A stretch of DNA of 64,000 bases, from the NCBI RefSeq assembly GCF_038958875.1, contig NZ_CP152407.1:1185501-1249500 (forward strand). Direction: 5' to 3'. The notes below the pieces were generated by a model. That model made no database searches and was not told where the DNA came from. It saw nothing but the letters and a program-made list of their open reading frames with translations. Both the position numbers and the translations under genes were made by a program. The first letter of the stretch is position 1; each line of letters starts with the position of its first letter. This document shows, in pieces, positions 16,853 through 24,954 of the stretch. Source of the stretch: Acidovorax sp. FHTAMBA (lineage in GTDB: Bacteria > Pseudomonadota > Gammaproteobacteria > Burkholderiales > Burkholderiaceae_C).

Positions 16853-17524
16853 ATGTCAGACACACTCGCCCGCTCTCCCATCTGTACTGTGGACGTGGTG
16901 CTGCTCACCCTGCAGCACGGCGCGCTGCAGGTGGCGCTGCTGCGGCGCGAGCGGGCCCCGTTTGCCGGAGCGCTGGCCCTGCCCGGGGGCTACATCCATA
17001 CCGGGGAAGATGCCGACGCCCAGGCGAGCGCCGCCCGTGTGCTGCGCGAAAAGGCCGGTTTGCAAAGCCCCTACCTCGAGCAGCTGGCTACGTTCTCCGG
17101 CCCGGTGCGTGACCCGCGGGGCTGGTCGCTGGCGGTGGCCTACTGTGCGCTGGTACCGCCCGAGCTGCTGGCTGCGGCGCCGCTCACCCTGGTGCCTGTG
17201 GCCGAGCTGCCGGCACTGCCGTTTGACCACCGCGCCATGGTCGATGCCGCCGTGGCGCGGGTGCGCAGCAAAAGCCAGTATTCGTCCATGCCCGTGCACC
17301 TGTGCGCGGAGCCCTTCACCTTGCCGCAACTGCAGGCCGTGTACGAGGCCGTGCTGGGCGAGCCGCTCAACAAGGTGAGCTTTCGCCGCAAGGTGGAAGA
17401 GCTGGCCATGCTGGAGGCCGTGCCCGGCGCGCTGCACAGCGGGGGGGCCCACCGGCCTGCACAGCTGTACCGCGTGCGCCCGGCCTTCCGGCAGCGTCTG
17501 TCGCTGAGTGCGCGCGGCCTGTAG
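16853..17524 (+). CDS. nrtR: Nudix-related transcriptional regulator NrtR
   Basis: 223 aa from an ATG at 16853; a start 60 bases upstream would run through the presumed operator region. Residues ~10-140 form a Nudix fold with a damaged catalytic box (GGYIHTGEDADAQASAARVL then REKAGL, lacking the EE pair), as expected for a domain that binds but does not hydrolyse. The C-terminus is the NrtR winged helix (FTLPQLQAVYEAVLGEPLN, VSFRRKVEELAMLE, then AHRPAQLYRV). NrtR proteins repress NAD biosynthesis genes and release DNA on binding ADP-ribose or related signals. Divergent placement to the NAD salvage genes supports this. The 162-bp gap downstream holds nothing I can name. Confidence 0.93.
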   Translation: MSDTLARSPICTVDVVLLTLQHGALQVALLRRERAPFAGALALPGGYIHTGEDADAQASAARVLREKAGLQSPYLEQLATFSGPVRDPRGWSLAVAYCALVPPELLAAAPLTLVPVAELPALPFDHRAMVDAAVARVRSKSQYSSMPVHLCAEPFTLPQLQAVYEAVLGEPLNKVSFRRKVEELAMLEAVPGALHSGGAHRPAQLYRVRPAFRQRLSLSARGL

Positions 17525-17686
17525 GGACGACCCGGGCACAAAGTATTGGACCGGCGCGCCGAAATCTGGCACAAACGCAAACTTTGTGTACCACCAACAG
17601 AGTTGCGCGCAGGGCTCACCACAATGGCCGCCGCTGCTGCACCGCCCATAACAGGCCAGGTCGTCACTGGCACCTGAGGGAGATCC

Positions 17687-18928
17687 ATGTCTTTGCGGCT
17701 CAAATTCAACCTGGTGCTGGCGGCCGTGCTGATCGCAGCGGCCACGGGTGCGGGGCTTTACGTGCACCGTTTCCTGCAGCAATCGGCCATCGAGGAGGTG
17801 CAGCACAACTCGCAGATCATGATGCACGCGGCCATGGCCATCCGGGACTACACCACCGAACTCGTCAAGCCGCACCTCGATGTGACACTGGCCGAGAAAT
17901 TCCTTCCGCAGACCGTGCCCGCCTACGCCGCCACCGAGACGCTGCGCCGCCTGCAAAGCCGGTTCCCCGGATACGAATACAAGGAGGCGGTGCTCAATCC
18001 CACCAACCTGCGCGACCGCGCCAACGAGTGGGAGGAGCGCATCATCGGCGACTTCCGCGAGGGGCGGGTGGACCTCAAGAAGGAGGTAACCGGCGAGGTG
18101 GGCGAGGGCATGCACCGCGCCCTGTATGTGGCCCGCCCCATCACCATCAAGCAGGCCCAGTGCCTGGCCTGCCACAGCAGGCCGGAGGCGGCGCCTGCGT
18201 CCATGCTCAAGGTCTATGGCGACAAGAACGGCTTTGGATGGCGCATGAACGAGACCGTGGGCATCCAGGTGGTGAAGGTGCCGATGTACTTCCCGCTGGA
18301 GAAGGCGCGCCAGACCTTCAACACTGTCATGACGGCGCTGATCGGCAGCTTTGTGCTGCTGTTTGTCGTGCTCAACCTGTCGCTGTCCTCGCTGGTGATC
18401 GAGCCCATGGCGCGGCTTAACCGCAAACTGGAAGACCTGGCCACCAAGGACTTCCTGACCGACCTCGTCAACCGCCGGCGGTTCTTTGAGCGGCTGGAGA
18501 CCGAGATGGCCGACACGCGCATCAAGAAGGGCAGCCTGTCGGTGGTGATGTTCGATATCGACTTCTTCAAACGCATCAACGACACCTTTGGCCATGACTC
18601 GGGCGACGTGGTGCTCAAGAGCACGGCGCTGCGCGTGCGCGAGCTGCTGCGGTCGTCGGACTGCGCGGCGCGCTTTGGGGGCGAGGAGTTCATCATCCTG
18701 CTCAAGGAAACCCCGGTGGATGCCGCCATGGCCATGGCCGAAGCGGTGCGCGCGCGTATCGCCACCGTGCCATTCGATGCCGTGGGCCATGTCAGCGCCA
18801 GTTTTGGCGTGGCGACGTGGGACCACAAGGAAGACAGCCACGCGCTCATCAAGCGTGCCGACACGGCGCTCTACAAGGCCAAGTCCAGCGGCCGCAACTG
18901 CGTGGTGCAGGCGGAAGAACCGGTTTGA
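17687..18928 (+). CDS. Heme c-type sensor diguanylate cyclase (DUF3365/Tll0287-like + GGDEF)
   Basis: 413 aa. An N-terminal membrane helix (~7-28) precedes a periplasmic sensor of the DUF3365/Tll0287 type with one CLACH heme c motif (159-163). A second membrane helix follows (~213-238), then a GGDEF domain (~250-405). The active site reads GGEEF (331-335) and is preceded by an intact product-inhibition site RSSD (322-325), five residues upstream. It should make cyclic di-GMP in the cytoplasm in response to a redox or gas signal sensed by periplasmic heme. The signal is inferred. Clear AGGGAGA box at the start. Faces a hemerythrin gene downstream. Confidence 0.92.
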   Translation: MSLRLKFNLVLAAVLIAAATGAGLYVHRFLQQSAIEEVQHNSQIMMHAAMAIRDYTTELVKPHLDVTLAEKFLPQTVPAYAATETLRRLQSRFPGYEYKEAVLNPTNLRDRANEWEERIIGDFREGRVDLKKEVTGEVGEGMHRALYVARPITIKQAQCLACHSRPEAAPASMLKVYGDKNGFGWRMNETVGIQVVKVPMYFPLEKARQTFNTVMTALIGSFVLLFVVLNLSLSSLVIEPMARLNRKLEDLATKDFLTDLVNRRRFFERLETEMADTRIKKGSLSVVMFDIDFFKRINDTFGHDSGDVVLKSTALRVRELLRSSDCAARFGGEEFIILLKETPVDAAMAMAEAVRARIATVPFDAVGHVSASFGVATWDHKEDSHALIKRADTALYKAKSSGRNCVVQAEEPV

Positions 18929-18994
18929 AGGCCATCGCGCTCATCAGCCCTTGCACGACCCGGTGACAGCCTGGAGGGCGTAGCGGGCAAGGGC

Positions 18995-19447
18995 TCAGGC
19001 CGTGGTGGTCTTGGCCTCTTCGTAATCCGCCTGGTAGCTAACTGCCAAGGCGGTTTTCTGCTTTTCCGTGAGCAGCTTGCCCGCCATCTGGAAGAACTTG
19101 TGTTCCTCCTCTTTCAGGTGGTGCTCGACCTTGTCGGCCAGCTTTCTCGCCAGTGGCAACCAGGCGGGGCTGGAGGGCTCGGTCTCCTCCAGCGATTCCA
19201 CCAGCTCGTCGATCTCATGGTGTTCCGCAATGGCATGGCGCGACAGGTCCACGCCAGCGTCGTGTGCGATCAGGGGCACGTAGAAGTGGCGGTCCTCGGC
19301 CAGCGCGTGGGCCGCCAGCTCGGTTTTGAGCTGTTCAAACAGCTCACGACGTTCAGGCGTGTCACCGCTGGTGTTCGTCAACGCCGAATACAGGGCGCGC
19401 TGCTGCTCGTGGCTTTCGCGCAGGGCTTCAAAAATGTTGCGTGTCAT
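18995..19447 (-). CDS. Hemerythrin-like (HHE) protein
   Basis: 150 aa, a four-helix HHE cation-binding protein. Iron ligands are visible in order: SHEQQ near residue 13, HALAEDRHFY near 47-56, AEHHEID near 75-80 and EHHLKEEEHKFF near 110. Soluble, no signal peptide. Such proteins bind O2 or NO or handle diiron redox chemistry. It ends 66 bp from the convergent heme-sensor cyclase, which hints at a shared oxygen or redox theme but proves nothing. Confidence 0.9.
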   Translation of the reverse strand: MTRNIFEALRESHEQQRALYSALTNTSGDTPERRELFEQLKTELAAHALAEDRHFYVPLIAHDAGVDLSRHAIAEHHEIDELVESLEETEPSSPAWLPLARKLADKVEHHLKEEEHKFFQMAGKLLTEKQKTALAVSYQADYEEAKTTTA

Positions 19448-19487
19448 GGGGTTTTCCAGGTCGGGTTGTTCGGCAGGGCGCCGGGCC

Positions 19488-19673
19488 TCACTTGAGAGCC
19501 TTGCGCGCAGCGCCGATCCCCAGCACGGCCAGCACCACGAACACGACAGCGATCACCAGGAACAGCACGAACAGCACCTTGGCAATGCCAGCGGCCCCCG
19601 CAGCCACGCCGCTGAAACCCAGGGCACCAGCCACCAGGGAGATGAGGGCAAAAATGATGGCGTACTTCAGCAT
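19488..19673 (-). CDS. DUF1328 small membrane protein
   Basis: 61 aa. I start it at 19673, where an AAGGAG box sits 7 bp upstream; the frame is open further but without gene character. Two hydrophobic helices (MLKYAIIFALISLVAGALGF and VLFVLFLVIAVVFVVLAVL) separated by a glycine-alanine hinge are the hallmark of the DUF1328/YtjA family. Function is unknown; homologues are often stress-induced. It lies 40 bp upstream of the hemerythrin gene on the same strand and is probably co-transcribed with it. Confidence 0.88.
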   Translation of the reverse strand: MLKYAIIFALISLVAGALGFSGVAAGAAGIAKVLFVLFLVIAVVFVVLAVLGIGAARKALK

Positions 19674-19888
19674 GATGGTCGCTCCTTGCAGTGAAAAGGC
19701 AGGCAGCGCAGGGCTGCGAAAGGGTGTGCAGGAACGATACCGGGAGGCTGCCGCCAGCGCCGTCAGTGCAGGCGGGCGGTGGGTGTAGGAGAGGGCCGCT
19801 GGCGGGCGGTGGTGCAGCGCCAAAAGAAAAGCCGCAATGCGTTGGCGTTGCGGCTTGGAGTTGCTTCAGCGTTGCGGGTGTTTTGGTG

Positions 19889-20123
19889 TCCGTTCACATC
19901 GCTGCCGCGATATGAGTTTCGCCCACGCACGGAAAGCCGAGCGATGCGCGGAGGGCTTACAGCCCTGCTGCCGCACGCAGTGCAGCAGCCTTGTCCGTAC
20001 CTTGGTCTCCGTTCACATCGCTGACGCGATATGAACTACGCCCGAAGACCGAAAACCGCGCTATAGCGCGGCGGGCTTTACAGCCCGGCTGCTGCGCGAA
20101 GCGCCGCAGCTTTATCGGTCTTC
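19889..20123. repeat. Imperfect tandem duplication of the metK 3' end and its downstream flank
   Basis: Two imperfect direct repeats with a 119-bp period: copy 1 from 19889, copy 2 from 20008. Both open with TCCGTTCACATCGCTG, then CGCGATATGA, and both contain GGGCTT(T)ACAGCCC. Copy 2 runs into the metK 3' end, and copy 1 on the minus strand still encodes a degraded DKAAALRAAAGL, the MetK C-terminus. The rest of the gene-free stretch 19674-20077 holds no ORF that I trust. Confidence 0.75.
20052..20071 (-). terminator. metK terminator
   Basis: Perfect 16-bp palindrome CCGCGCTATAGCGCGG (20056-20071), followed on the minus strand by TTTT. It starts 6 bp after the metK stop. Confidence 0.7.
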
Positions 20124-21259
20124 TCCCAGCTGAACTCGGGTTCTTCGCGGCCAAAGTGGCCGTAGGCTGCGGTCTTTTCATAGATGGGACGCAGCAGGTC
20201 CAGCATCTGGATGATGCCCTTCGGGCGCAGGTCGAAATGCTCACGCACCAGCGCTGCCAGACGCTCGTCCGACACCACGCCCGTGCCTTCCGTGTAGACC
20301 GTGATGTTCATGGGCTCGGCCACGCCGATGGCATACGCCACCTGGATCTGGCACTGGCGTGCCAGGCCTGCGGCCACGATGTTCTTGGCCACATAGCGGG
20401 CAGCGTAGGCGGCCGAGCGGTCCACCTTCGTTGGGTCCTTGCCGCTGAACGCGCCGCCGCCGTGGGGGCAGGCGCCGCCGTAGGTGTCCACGATGATCTT
20501 GCGGCCGGTCAGGCCACAGTCACCTTGCGGGCCGCCGATGACGAAGCGGCCCGTGGGGTTGATCAGGTAGCGCGTGTTCTGCAGCCAGGCCGAAGGCAGA
20601 ACCGGCTTGATGATCTCTTCGATGATGGCTTCGGTGAACGAAGCCTTCATCCTGGTCTGCGTTTCGCTCTGGTCGGGGTGGTGCTGGGTGGAGAGCACCA
20701 CGGTGTCGATGCTGTGGGGCTTGCCGTCCACATAGCGCATCGTCACTTGCGACTTGGCATCGGGGCGCAGGAACGGCAGGCGGCCGTCCTTGCGCAGCTG
20801 GGCCTGGCGCTCGACCAGGCGGTGCGCGTAGTAGATGGGCGCGGGCATCAGCTCGGGCGTTTCGTCGCAGGCGTAGCCGAACATCAGGCCCTGGTCGCCG
20901 GCGCCGGTGTTCAGGTGGTCGTCGGACGCGTGGTCCACGCCCTGGGCGATGTCGTTGGATTGCTTGTCATAGGCCACCAGCACGGCGCAGCCTTTGTAGT
21001 CGATGCCGTAGTCGGTGTTGTCGTAGCCGATGCGCTTGATGGTGTCGCGCGCCACCTGGATGTAGTCCACGTGGGCGTTGGTGGTGATCTCGCCTGCCAG
21101 CACCACGAGGCCGGTGTTGGTCAGCGTTTCAGCGGCGACGCGGCTGCGGGGGTCCTGTTTGAAGATTGCATCGAGAATCGCGTCCGAGATCTGGTCGGCC
21201 ACCTTGTCGGGGTGGCCTTCGGAGACGGATTCCGAGGTAAAGAGAAAGTCGTTCGCCAT
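20078..21259 (-). CDS. metK: S-adenosylmethionine synthase
   Basis: 393 aa, normal length. N-terminal FLFTSESVSEGHPDKVADQ, the ATP-site GAGDQGLMFGYA, and the P-loop-like GGGAFSGKDPTKVDRSAAY are all present. It makes S-adenosylmethionine from methionine and ATP. The start at 21259 has an AGGAG box. The upstream region shared with the divergent acyltransferase gene (132 bp) shows no SAM or SAH riboswitch that I could recognise. The last ~12 residues (DKAAALRAAAGL) appear again in degraded form 119 bp downstream. Confidence 0.97.
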   Translation of the reverse strand: MANDFLFTSESVSEGHPDKVADQISDAILDAIFKQDPRSRVAAETLTNTGLVVLAGEITTNAHVDYIQVARDTIKRIGYDNTDYGIDYKGCAVLVAYDKQSNDIAQGVDHASDDHLNTGAGDQGLMFGYACDETPELMPAPIYYAHRLVERQAQLRKDGRLPFLRPDAKSQVTMRYVDGKPHSIDTVVLSTQHHPDQSETQTRMKASFTEAIIEEIIKPVLPSAWLQNTRYLINPTGRFVIGGPQGDCGLTGRKIIVDTYGGACPHGGGAFSGKDPTKVDRSAAYAARYVAKNIVAAGLARQCQIQVAYAIGVAEPMNITVYTEGTGVVSDERLAALVREHFDLRPKGIIQMLDLLRPIYEKTAAYGHFGREEPEFSWEKTDKAAALRAAAGL

Positions 21260-21391
21260 TTGAATAAACTCCTGTGTTCCGGCATTTGGGGCGTTGCCCT
21301 CACCCCGAAGGAGATCTGGCGAACGCTTTAGCAGATTTTTTTAACGTCGCCCTGCAAGTTGCTCATTTAACTCAGCGACCCCGTCATTTTA

Positions 21392-22246
21392 ATGCCAGTC
21401 GTCTTCCGATTCTTTTCCGTATTTCCACTGTGGTTGCTGCATGTCATGGGTGCTGCCATGGGCTGGGTGGCGTTTGTCGCATCTCCCACGTACCGGCGCC
21501 GGTTCCTCGCCAACTCGGCGCGTGCTGGGTACGGGTTCGGCGATGTGCGTGCCGCCGTGGCCCACGCCGGCCGCATGGTGGCCGAGCTGCCGCGCCTGTG
21601 GCTGGGCGCCGCCATGCCCTGTGCCCTCACGGGCGAAGCCTGCGTGGAGCAGGCGTATGCCGCTGGCCGCGGCATCGTCTTTCTCACCCCGCACCTGGGG
21701 TGCTTTGAACTCTCGGCCCAGGCCACTGCGCGCCGCTGGGGCGCGGAGCGCGGACCCATCACCGTGCTCTACCGCCCGGCGCGCCAGGCCTGGCTGGCCA
21801 AGGTGATGGAGACCGCGCGCAACCGCCCCGGCATGCTGGCCGTGCCCACCACGCTGGCCGGTGTGCGCCAGATGATCAAGGCGCTGCGCCGCGGTGAGGC
21901 CGTGGGCCTGCTGCCTGACCAGGTGCCGCCTGAGGGGCAGGGCCAGTGGGCACCTTTTTTTGGGCGCGACGCATACTCCATGACGCTGGCTGCGCGCCTG
22001 GCGCAGCAGACCGGTGCGGCCGTGGTGCTGGCGCGTTGTGAGCGCCTGCCGTGGGGGCGCGGCTACGTCACGTATTACGAGCCGCTCGCTGCGCCGCTGT
22101 CCGCCGACATGGGCCAGGCCGTGCTGCAGATCAACCAGGGCATGGAGCATCTCATCCGCCAATGCCCCGATCAGTATCTGTGGGGCTATGGCCGCTACAA
22201 GCAGCCGCGGGGCGAGGCCGCTCCGGCAGCGGGGGCCGCAGCATGA
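21392..22246 (+). CDS. Lipid A-type lauroyl/myristoyl acyltransferase, first of two
   Basis: 284 aa. LpxL/HtrB family, with one N-terminal membrane helix, the catalytic HLGCFE (HX4E) near residue 95, and LLPDQVPPEGQG, the nucleotide-independent acyl-ACP acyltransferase signature. It transfers an acyl chain from acyl-ACP to a lipid A precursor at the inner membrane. The stop overlaps the start of the next acyltransferase (ATGA), so the two are co-translated. The acyl chain and position cannot be read from the sequence. Confidence 0.9.
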   Translation: MPVVFRFFSVFPLWLLHVMGAAMGWVAFVASPTYRRRFLANSARAGYGFGDVRAAVAHAGRMVAELPRLWLGAAMPCALTGEACVEQAYAAGRGIVFLTPHLGCFELSAQATARRWGAERGPITVLYRPARQAWLAKVMETARNRPGMLAVPTTLAGVRQMIKALRRGEAVGLLPDQVPPEGQGQWAPFFGRDAYSMTLAARLAQQTGAAVVLARCERLPWGRGYVTYYEPLAAPLSADMGQAVLQINQGMEHLIRQCPDQYLWGYGRYKQPRGEAAPAAGAAA

Positions 22247-23112
22247 CGGGCCGGCTGGGTGTGTGGTTCATGCGGGTGCTGGCGTTGCTGCCGCTGCCGG
22301 TGCTGCGCGGCATGGGCTGGCTGTTGGGGCAGGTGGCGTTTGTGCTGGTGGTGCCCCGGCGCAAGGTGGCGCTGCGCAATCTGGCGCTGTGTTTTCCAGA
22401 CTGGACCGAAGCACGCCGCCGCGCCGTGGCACGGGCCAGCTTTGTGGCGTTCTGCCAGACCTGGCTGGACCGCAGCTGGCTGTGGGCCGCGCCGCGTTCG
22501 GTGGTCGAGCAGCGTGTGCGCTTGACGGGCGCGGTGCACGAGCTGGAAGGCGACACGCCCACCATTTTGTTTGCGCCGCATTTCTATGGCATGGACGCGG
22601 GGGGCCTGGCCTTGCCGCTGCGCAGCAGCCGTGCGTTCACGTCCATCTTTGCCACCCATCCCGATCCGGCGGTGGACGCCTGGTTCATGGCGGGGCGCCA
22701 GCGTTTTGGCGACGTGCGTATGCTCAACCGCGCCGATGGTGTCAAACCCATCATTGCCAACCTGCGCAAGGGTGGCCTGCTGTACCTGCTGCCCGACATG
22801 GACTACGGGCGCAACGATTCGGTGTTTGTGCCGTTCTATGGCGTGACGGCAGCCACCATCCCCTCGCTGTCGCGTTTTGCGCGGCTGGGGCGTGCCAAGG
22901 TGGTGGGCGTGTATTCGCGCATGACGCCCACCGGTTACGTGGCCGAGGTTTCCCCCGCCTGGGCCAACTACCCCACCGACGATGCCGAGGCCGACACCGC
23001 CCGCATGAACCGCGAACTGCAGGCCGTGATCGACACCATGCCCGAGCAGTACTACTGGGTGCACAAGCGCTTCAAGACACGGCCCGAAGGCGAGCCGTCC
23101 GTTTACGGCTGA
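22243..23112 (+). CDS. Lipid A-type acyltransferase, second of two
   Basis: 289 aa, start within the ATGA overlap at 22243. Same family as its upstream neighbour but divergent in sequence. The catalytic motif is HFYGMD (HX4D), followed by LLYLLPDMDYGRNDSVFVPF. Ends with YYWVHKRFKTRPEGE, a typical LpxL/LpxM C-terminus. Two adjacent copies suggest that each adds one secondary acyl chain to lipid A. Confidence 0.9.
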   Translation: MTGRLGVWFMRVLALLPLPVLRGMGWLLGQVAFVLVVPRRKVALRNLALCFPDWTEARRRAVARASFVAFCQTWLDRSWLWAAPRSVVEQRVRLTGAVHELEGDTPTILFAPHFYGMDAGGLALPLRSSRAFTSIFATHPDPAVDAWFMAGRQRFGDVRMLNRADGVKPIIANLRKGGLLYLLPDMDYGRNDSVFVPFYGVTAATIPSLSRFARLGRAKVVGVYSRMTPTGYVAEVSPAWANYPTDDAEADTARMNRELQAVIDTMPEQYYWVHKRFKTRPEGEPSVYG

Positions 23113-23128
23113 AAATTCAGGTCGAAAT

Positions 23129-23175
23129 GGCTGCTAGCGCTTATTTGGCAGGCGCTACTAGCTATAATTTTGATT
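23129..23175 (-). repeat. Comamonadaceae-type palindromic repeat, copy 3 (degenerate)
   Basis: AGCGCTT at 23136-23142 and the imperfect partner AGGCGCT at 23150-23156. The element reads forward on the minus strand. The TAG stop (23162-23164) and last codons of the neighbouring hydrolase gene lie in its AT-rich flank. Confidence 0.75.
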
Positions 23176-24082
23176 GCAAAAACCGCTGCAAATCCTGGGC
23201 CACGCGCTCAGGGTGCTCGTGCACGATCCAGTGCGATGCCTGCTCTACCTGCCGCAATTGCAACTGCGGCACCCAGCCCGGCAGGCCGTCGAGCAGACCG
23301 GGCAACAGGGCGGGGTCGTCCATGCCCCAGAGCACCAGTGTGGGCATATCCACCGTCAACATCGACTCGGGCAGGGTGATGGCCTGCGCGCCCGGGTCTC
23401 CATCGCGGGGTGGGCGCAGGGGGCTGGCGCGGTAGTAGTTGCAGGCGCCGGTCAGGCCCTGCTGCCACAGGGCGCGGTACTGGGCGCGTACGCTGTCGGT
23501 CAGCCATGCGGGGACGCTGCCGTCGGGGGCGTTGAAAAAGGCGAACAGGCGGCGGAAGTCGTCCTCGGCCAGCAGGGCCTCGGCGTCGGGCCTGCACAAA
23601 AAGTGCATGTACTGGCTGCCTGCCTGTTGCGCGGCGTTATGAGACAGCTCGCGCACAAAGGCACCCGGATGGGGGGAATTGATGATGGCCAGCCGCTTCA
23701 TCCGCTGCGGCTGCTGGTTGGCCAGGTTCCAGGCCACGGCGCCGCCCCAGTCGTGCGCCACCAGGCATTCCAGAGCGCCACCAGGGCATTCGTGGGCTAT
23801 CAGCGCGGCCAGGTCCTGCACCAGATGCCTGGCGCGGTAGGCATCGACCTCGGCCGGGCTGCTGGACGGACCGAACCCGCGCAAATAGGGTGCCACGCAG
23901 TGGTAGCCGCCGTTCTCGGGGCGGGCAAAGTGCGCTAGCTGCTCGTCCCAGATGAACGCGCCCTCGGGGAACCCGTGCAGAAACAGCAGCACGGGGCGGC
24001 CTGCCACGCCGCTTGTACGGCAGTGCAGGGTGGTGCCGTGGGGCAGGGAGACAACGCGGTCTTGGATCATGGCGCTACGCAT
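23162..24082 (-). CDS. Alpha/beta hydrolase, epoxide hydrolase/haloalkane dehalogenase-like
   Basis: 306 aa. Motifs are FLHGFPEGAFIWDEQ (oxyanion region), LVAHDWGGAVAW with an Asp nucleophile as in epoxide hydrolases and dehalogenases rather than a Ser, LWGMDDPALLPG (acid) and ASHWIVHEHPE (catalytic His). The substrate is unknown. It may start at the second Met (24070). Neither start has a good Shine-Dalgarno, and copy 4 of the palindromic repeat lies immediately upstream. The C-terminal QSKL and stop codon derive from copy 3. Confidence 0.87.
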   Translation of the reverse strand: MRSAMIQDRVVSLPHGTTLHCRTSGVAGRPVLLFLHGFPEGAFIWDEQLAHFARPENGGYHCVAPYLRGFGPSSSPAEVDAYRARHLVQDLAALIAHECPGGALECLVAHDWGGAVAWNLANQQPQRMKRLAIINSPHPGAFVRELSHNAAQQAGSQYMHFLCRPDAEALLAEDDFRRLFAFFNAPDGSVPAWLTDSVRAQYRALWQQGLTGACNYYRASPLRPPRDGDPGAQAITLPESMLTVDMPTLVLWGMDDPALLPGLLDGLPGWVPQLQLRQVEQASHWIVHEHPERVAQDLQRFLQSKL

Positions 24083-24129
24083 TTGATAGCTGTTAGCGCT
24101 TGATGGATAAGCGCTGGGGGCTAATTTGA
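24080..24129 (+). repeat. Comamonadaceae-type palindromic repeat, copy 4
   Basis: Core AGCGCTT-GATGGAT-AAGCGCT at 24095-24115, between engB and the hydrolase gene. The TAG stop of engB (24121-24123) and its last two codons read from the TCAAATTAG flank of the element. Confidence 0.9.
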
Positions 24130-24882
24130 CTCAATATCCTCAGAACCATCGGGCGGCGGGGATGCATCTGCGGGTGCCGGGTCGCCATCGGCATCGGCAT
24201 CGGCAGGGGCTTTTACCGGGTGCGCCCATTGCCACAGCAGCTGTGCCACCTCGTCCACGCCTTGTTTCTTGAGGGCCGAGAACATCTTCACCTCTCCGCC
24301 GCCGGCATTCAGTCGCGTAATCGACAGCACCTTGGCCTGCTCGGCCCGCGTGAGCTTGTCGGCCTTGGTCAGCACGATGAGGAACTTGAGGCCTTCTTCC
24401 ACACGGGGGCGCACCACTTCGAGCAGCGCCTCATCGAGCTCGGTCAGGCCCAGGCGGGGGTCGCACAGCAGCACGATGCCGGTCAGCCCCGGGCGGCTGA
24501 CCAGGTAGTTCACCATCACCTGCTGCCAGCGCACCTTGTCCGAGCGCGACACGGCCGCGTAGCCGTAGCCGGGCAGGTCGGCCAGCACCGCGTCCATCAC
24601 GCCCTGCTTGCCCAGCGAGAACAGGTTGATGTGCTGGGTGCGGCCGGGCTTCTTGGAGGCAAAAGCCAGCTGTTTTTGCTGGGTGAGCGTGTTGATGCAG
24701 GTGGACTTGCCCGCGTTGGAGCGGCCCACAAAGGCAATCTCCGGCACGTCGATGGGCGGCAGGTGGTGCAGTTGCGCCGCCGTGGTCAAGAACTTGGCGG
24801 TGTGCATCCAGCCCATGGCGGTCTTGGCGTCGGGTGCGGGCGGAAGGGAGCCAGCAACTGGCGCGGAAGAGGGTGTCGTCAT
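24121..24882 (-). CDS. engB: Ribosome biogenesis GTPase EngB (YihA/YsxC)
   Basis: 253 aa, longer than the usual ~200 because of a Pro/Ser-rich N-terminus and an acidic C-terminal tail (PADADADGDPAPADA). G motifs: GRSNAGKS (53-60), DLPGYGYA (G3), TKAD (G4). It is an essential GTPase for large ribosomal subunit assembly. It is divergent from the cytochrome c4 gene by 72 bp, an arrangement that is common in betaproteobacteria. Confidence 0.96.
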   Translation of the reverse strand: MTTPSSAPVAGSLPPAPDAKTAMGWMHTAKFLTTAAQLHHLPPIDVPEIAFVGRSNAGKSTCINTLTQQKQLAFASKKPGRTQHINLFSLGKQGVMDAVLADLPGYGYAAVSRSDKVRWQQVMVNYLVSRPGLTGIVLLCDPRLGLTELDEALLEVVRPRVEEGLKFLIVLTKADKLTRAEQAKVLSITRLNAGGGEVKMFSALKKQGVDEVAQLLWQWAHPVKAPADADADGDPAPADASPPPDGSEDIESN

Positions 24883-24954
24883 GGGGGTTTGGGAGAGAAA
24901 GAACCGTCATTGTAGAATCGCGAGGTTTTGCGCACCTCAACACAGACCCTCGAT

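Noticed and set aside
21260..21391. Possible SAM or SAH riboswitch ahead of metK
   Set aside because: Only a short GGGC/GCCC hairpin is present; none of the conserved riboswitch cores could be found.
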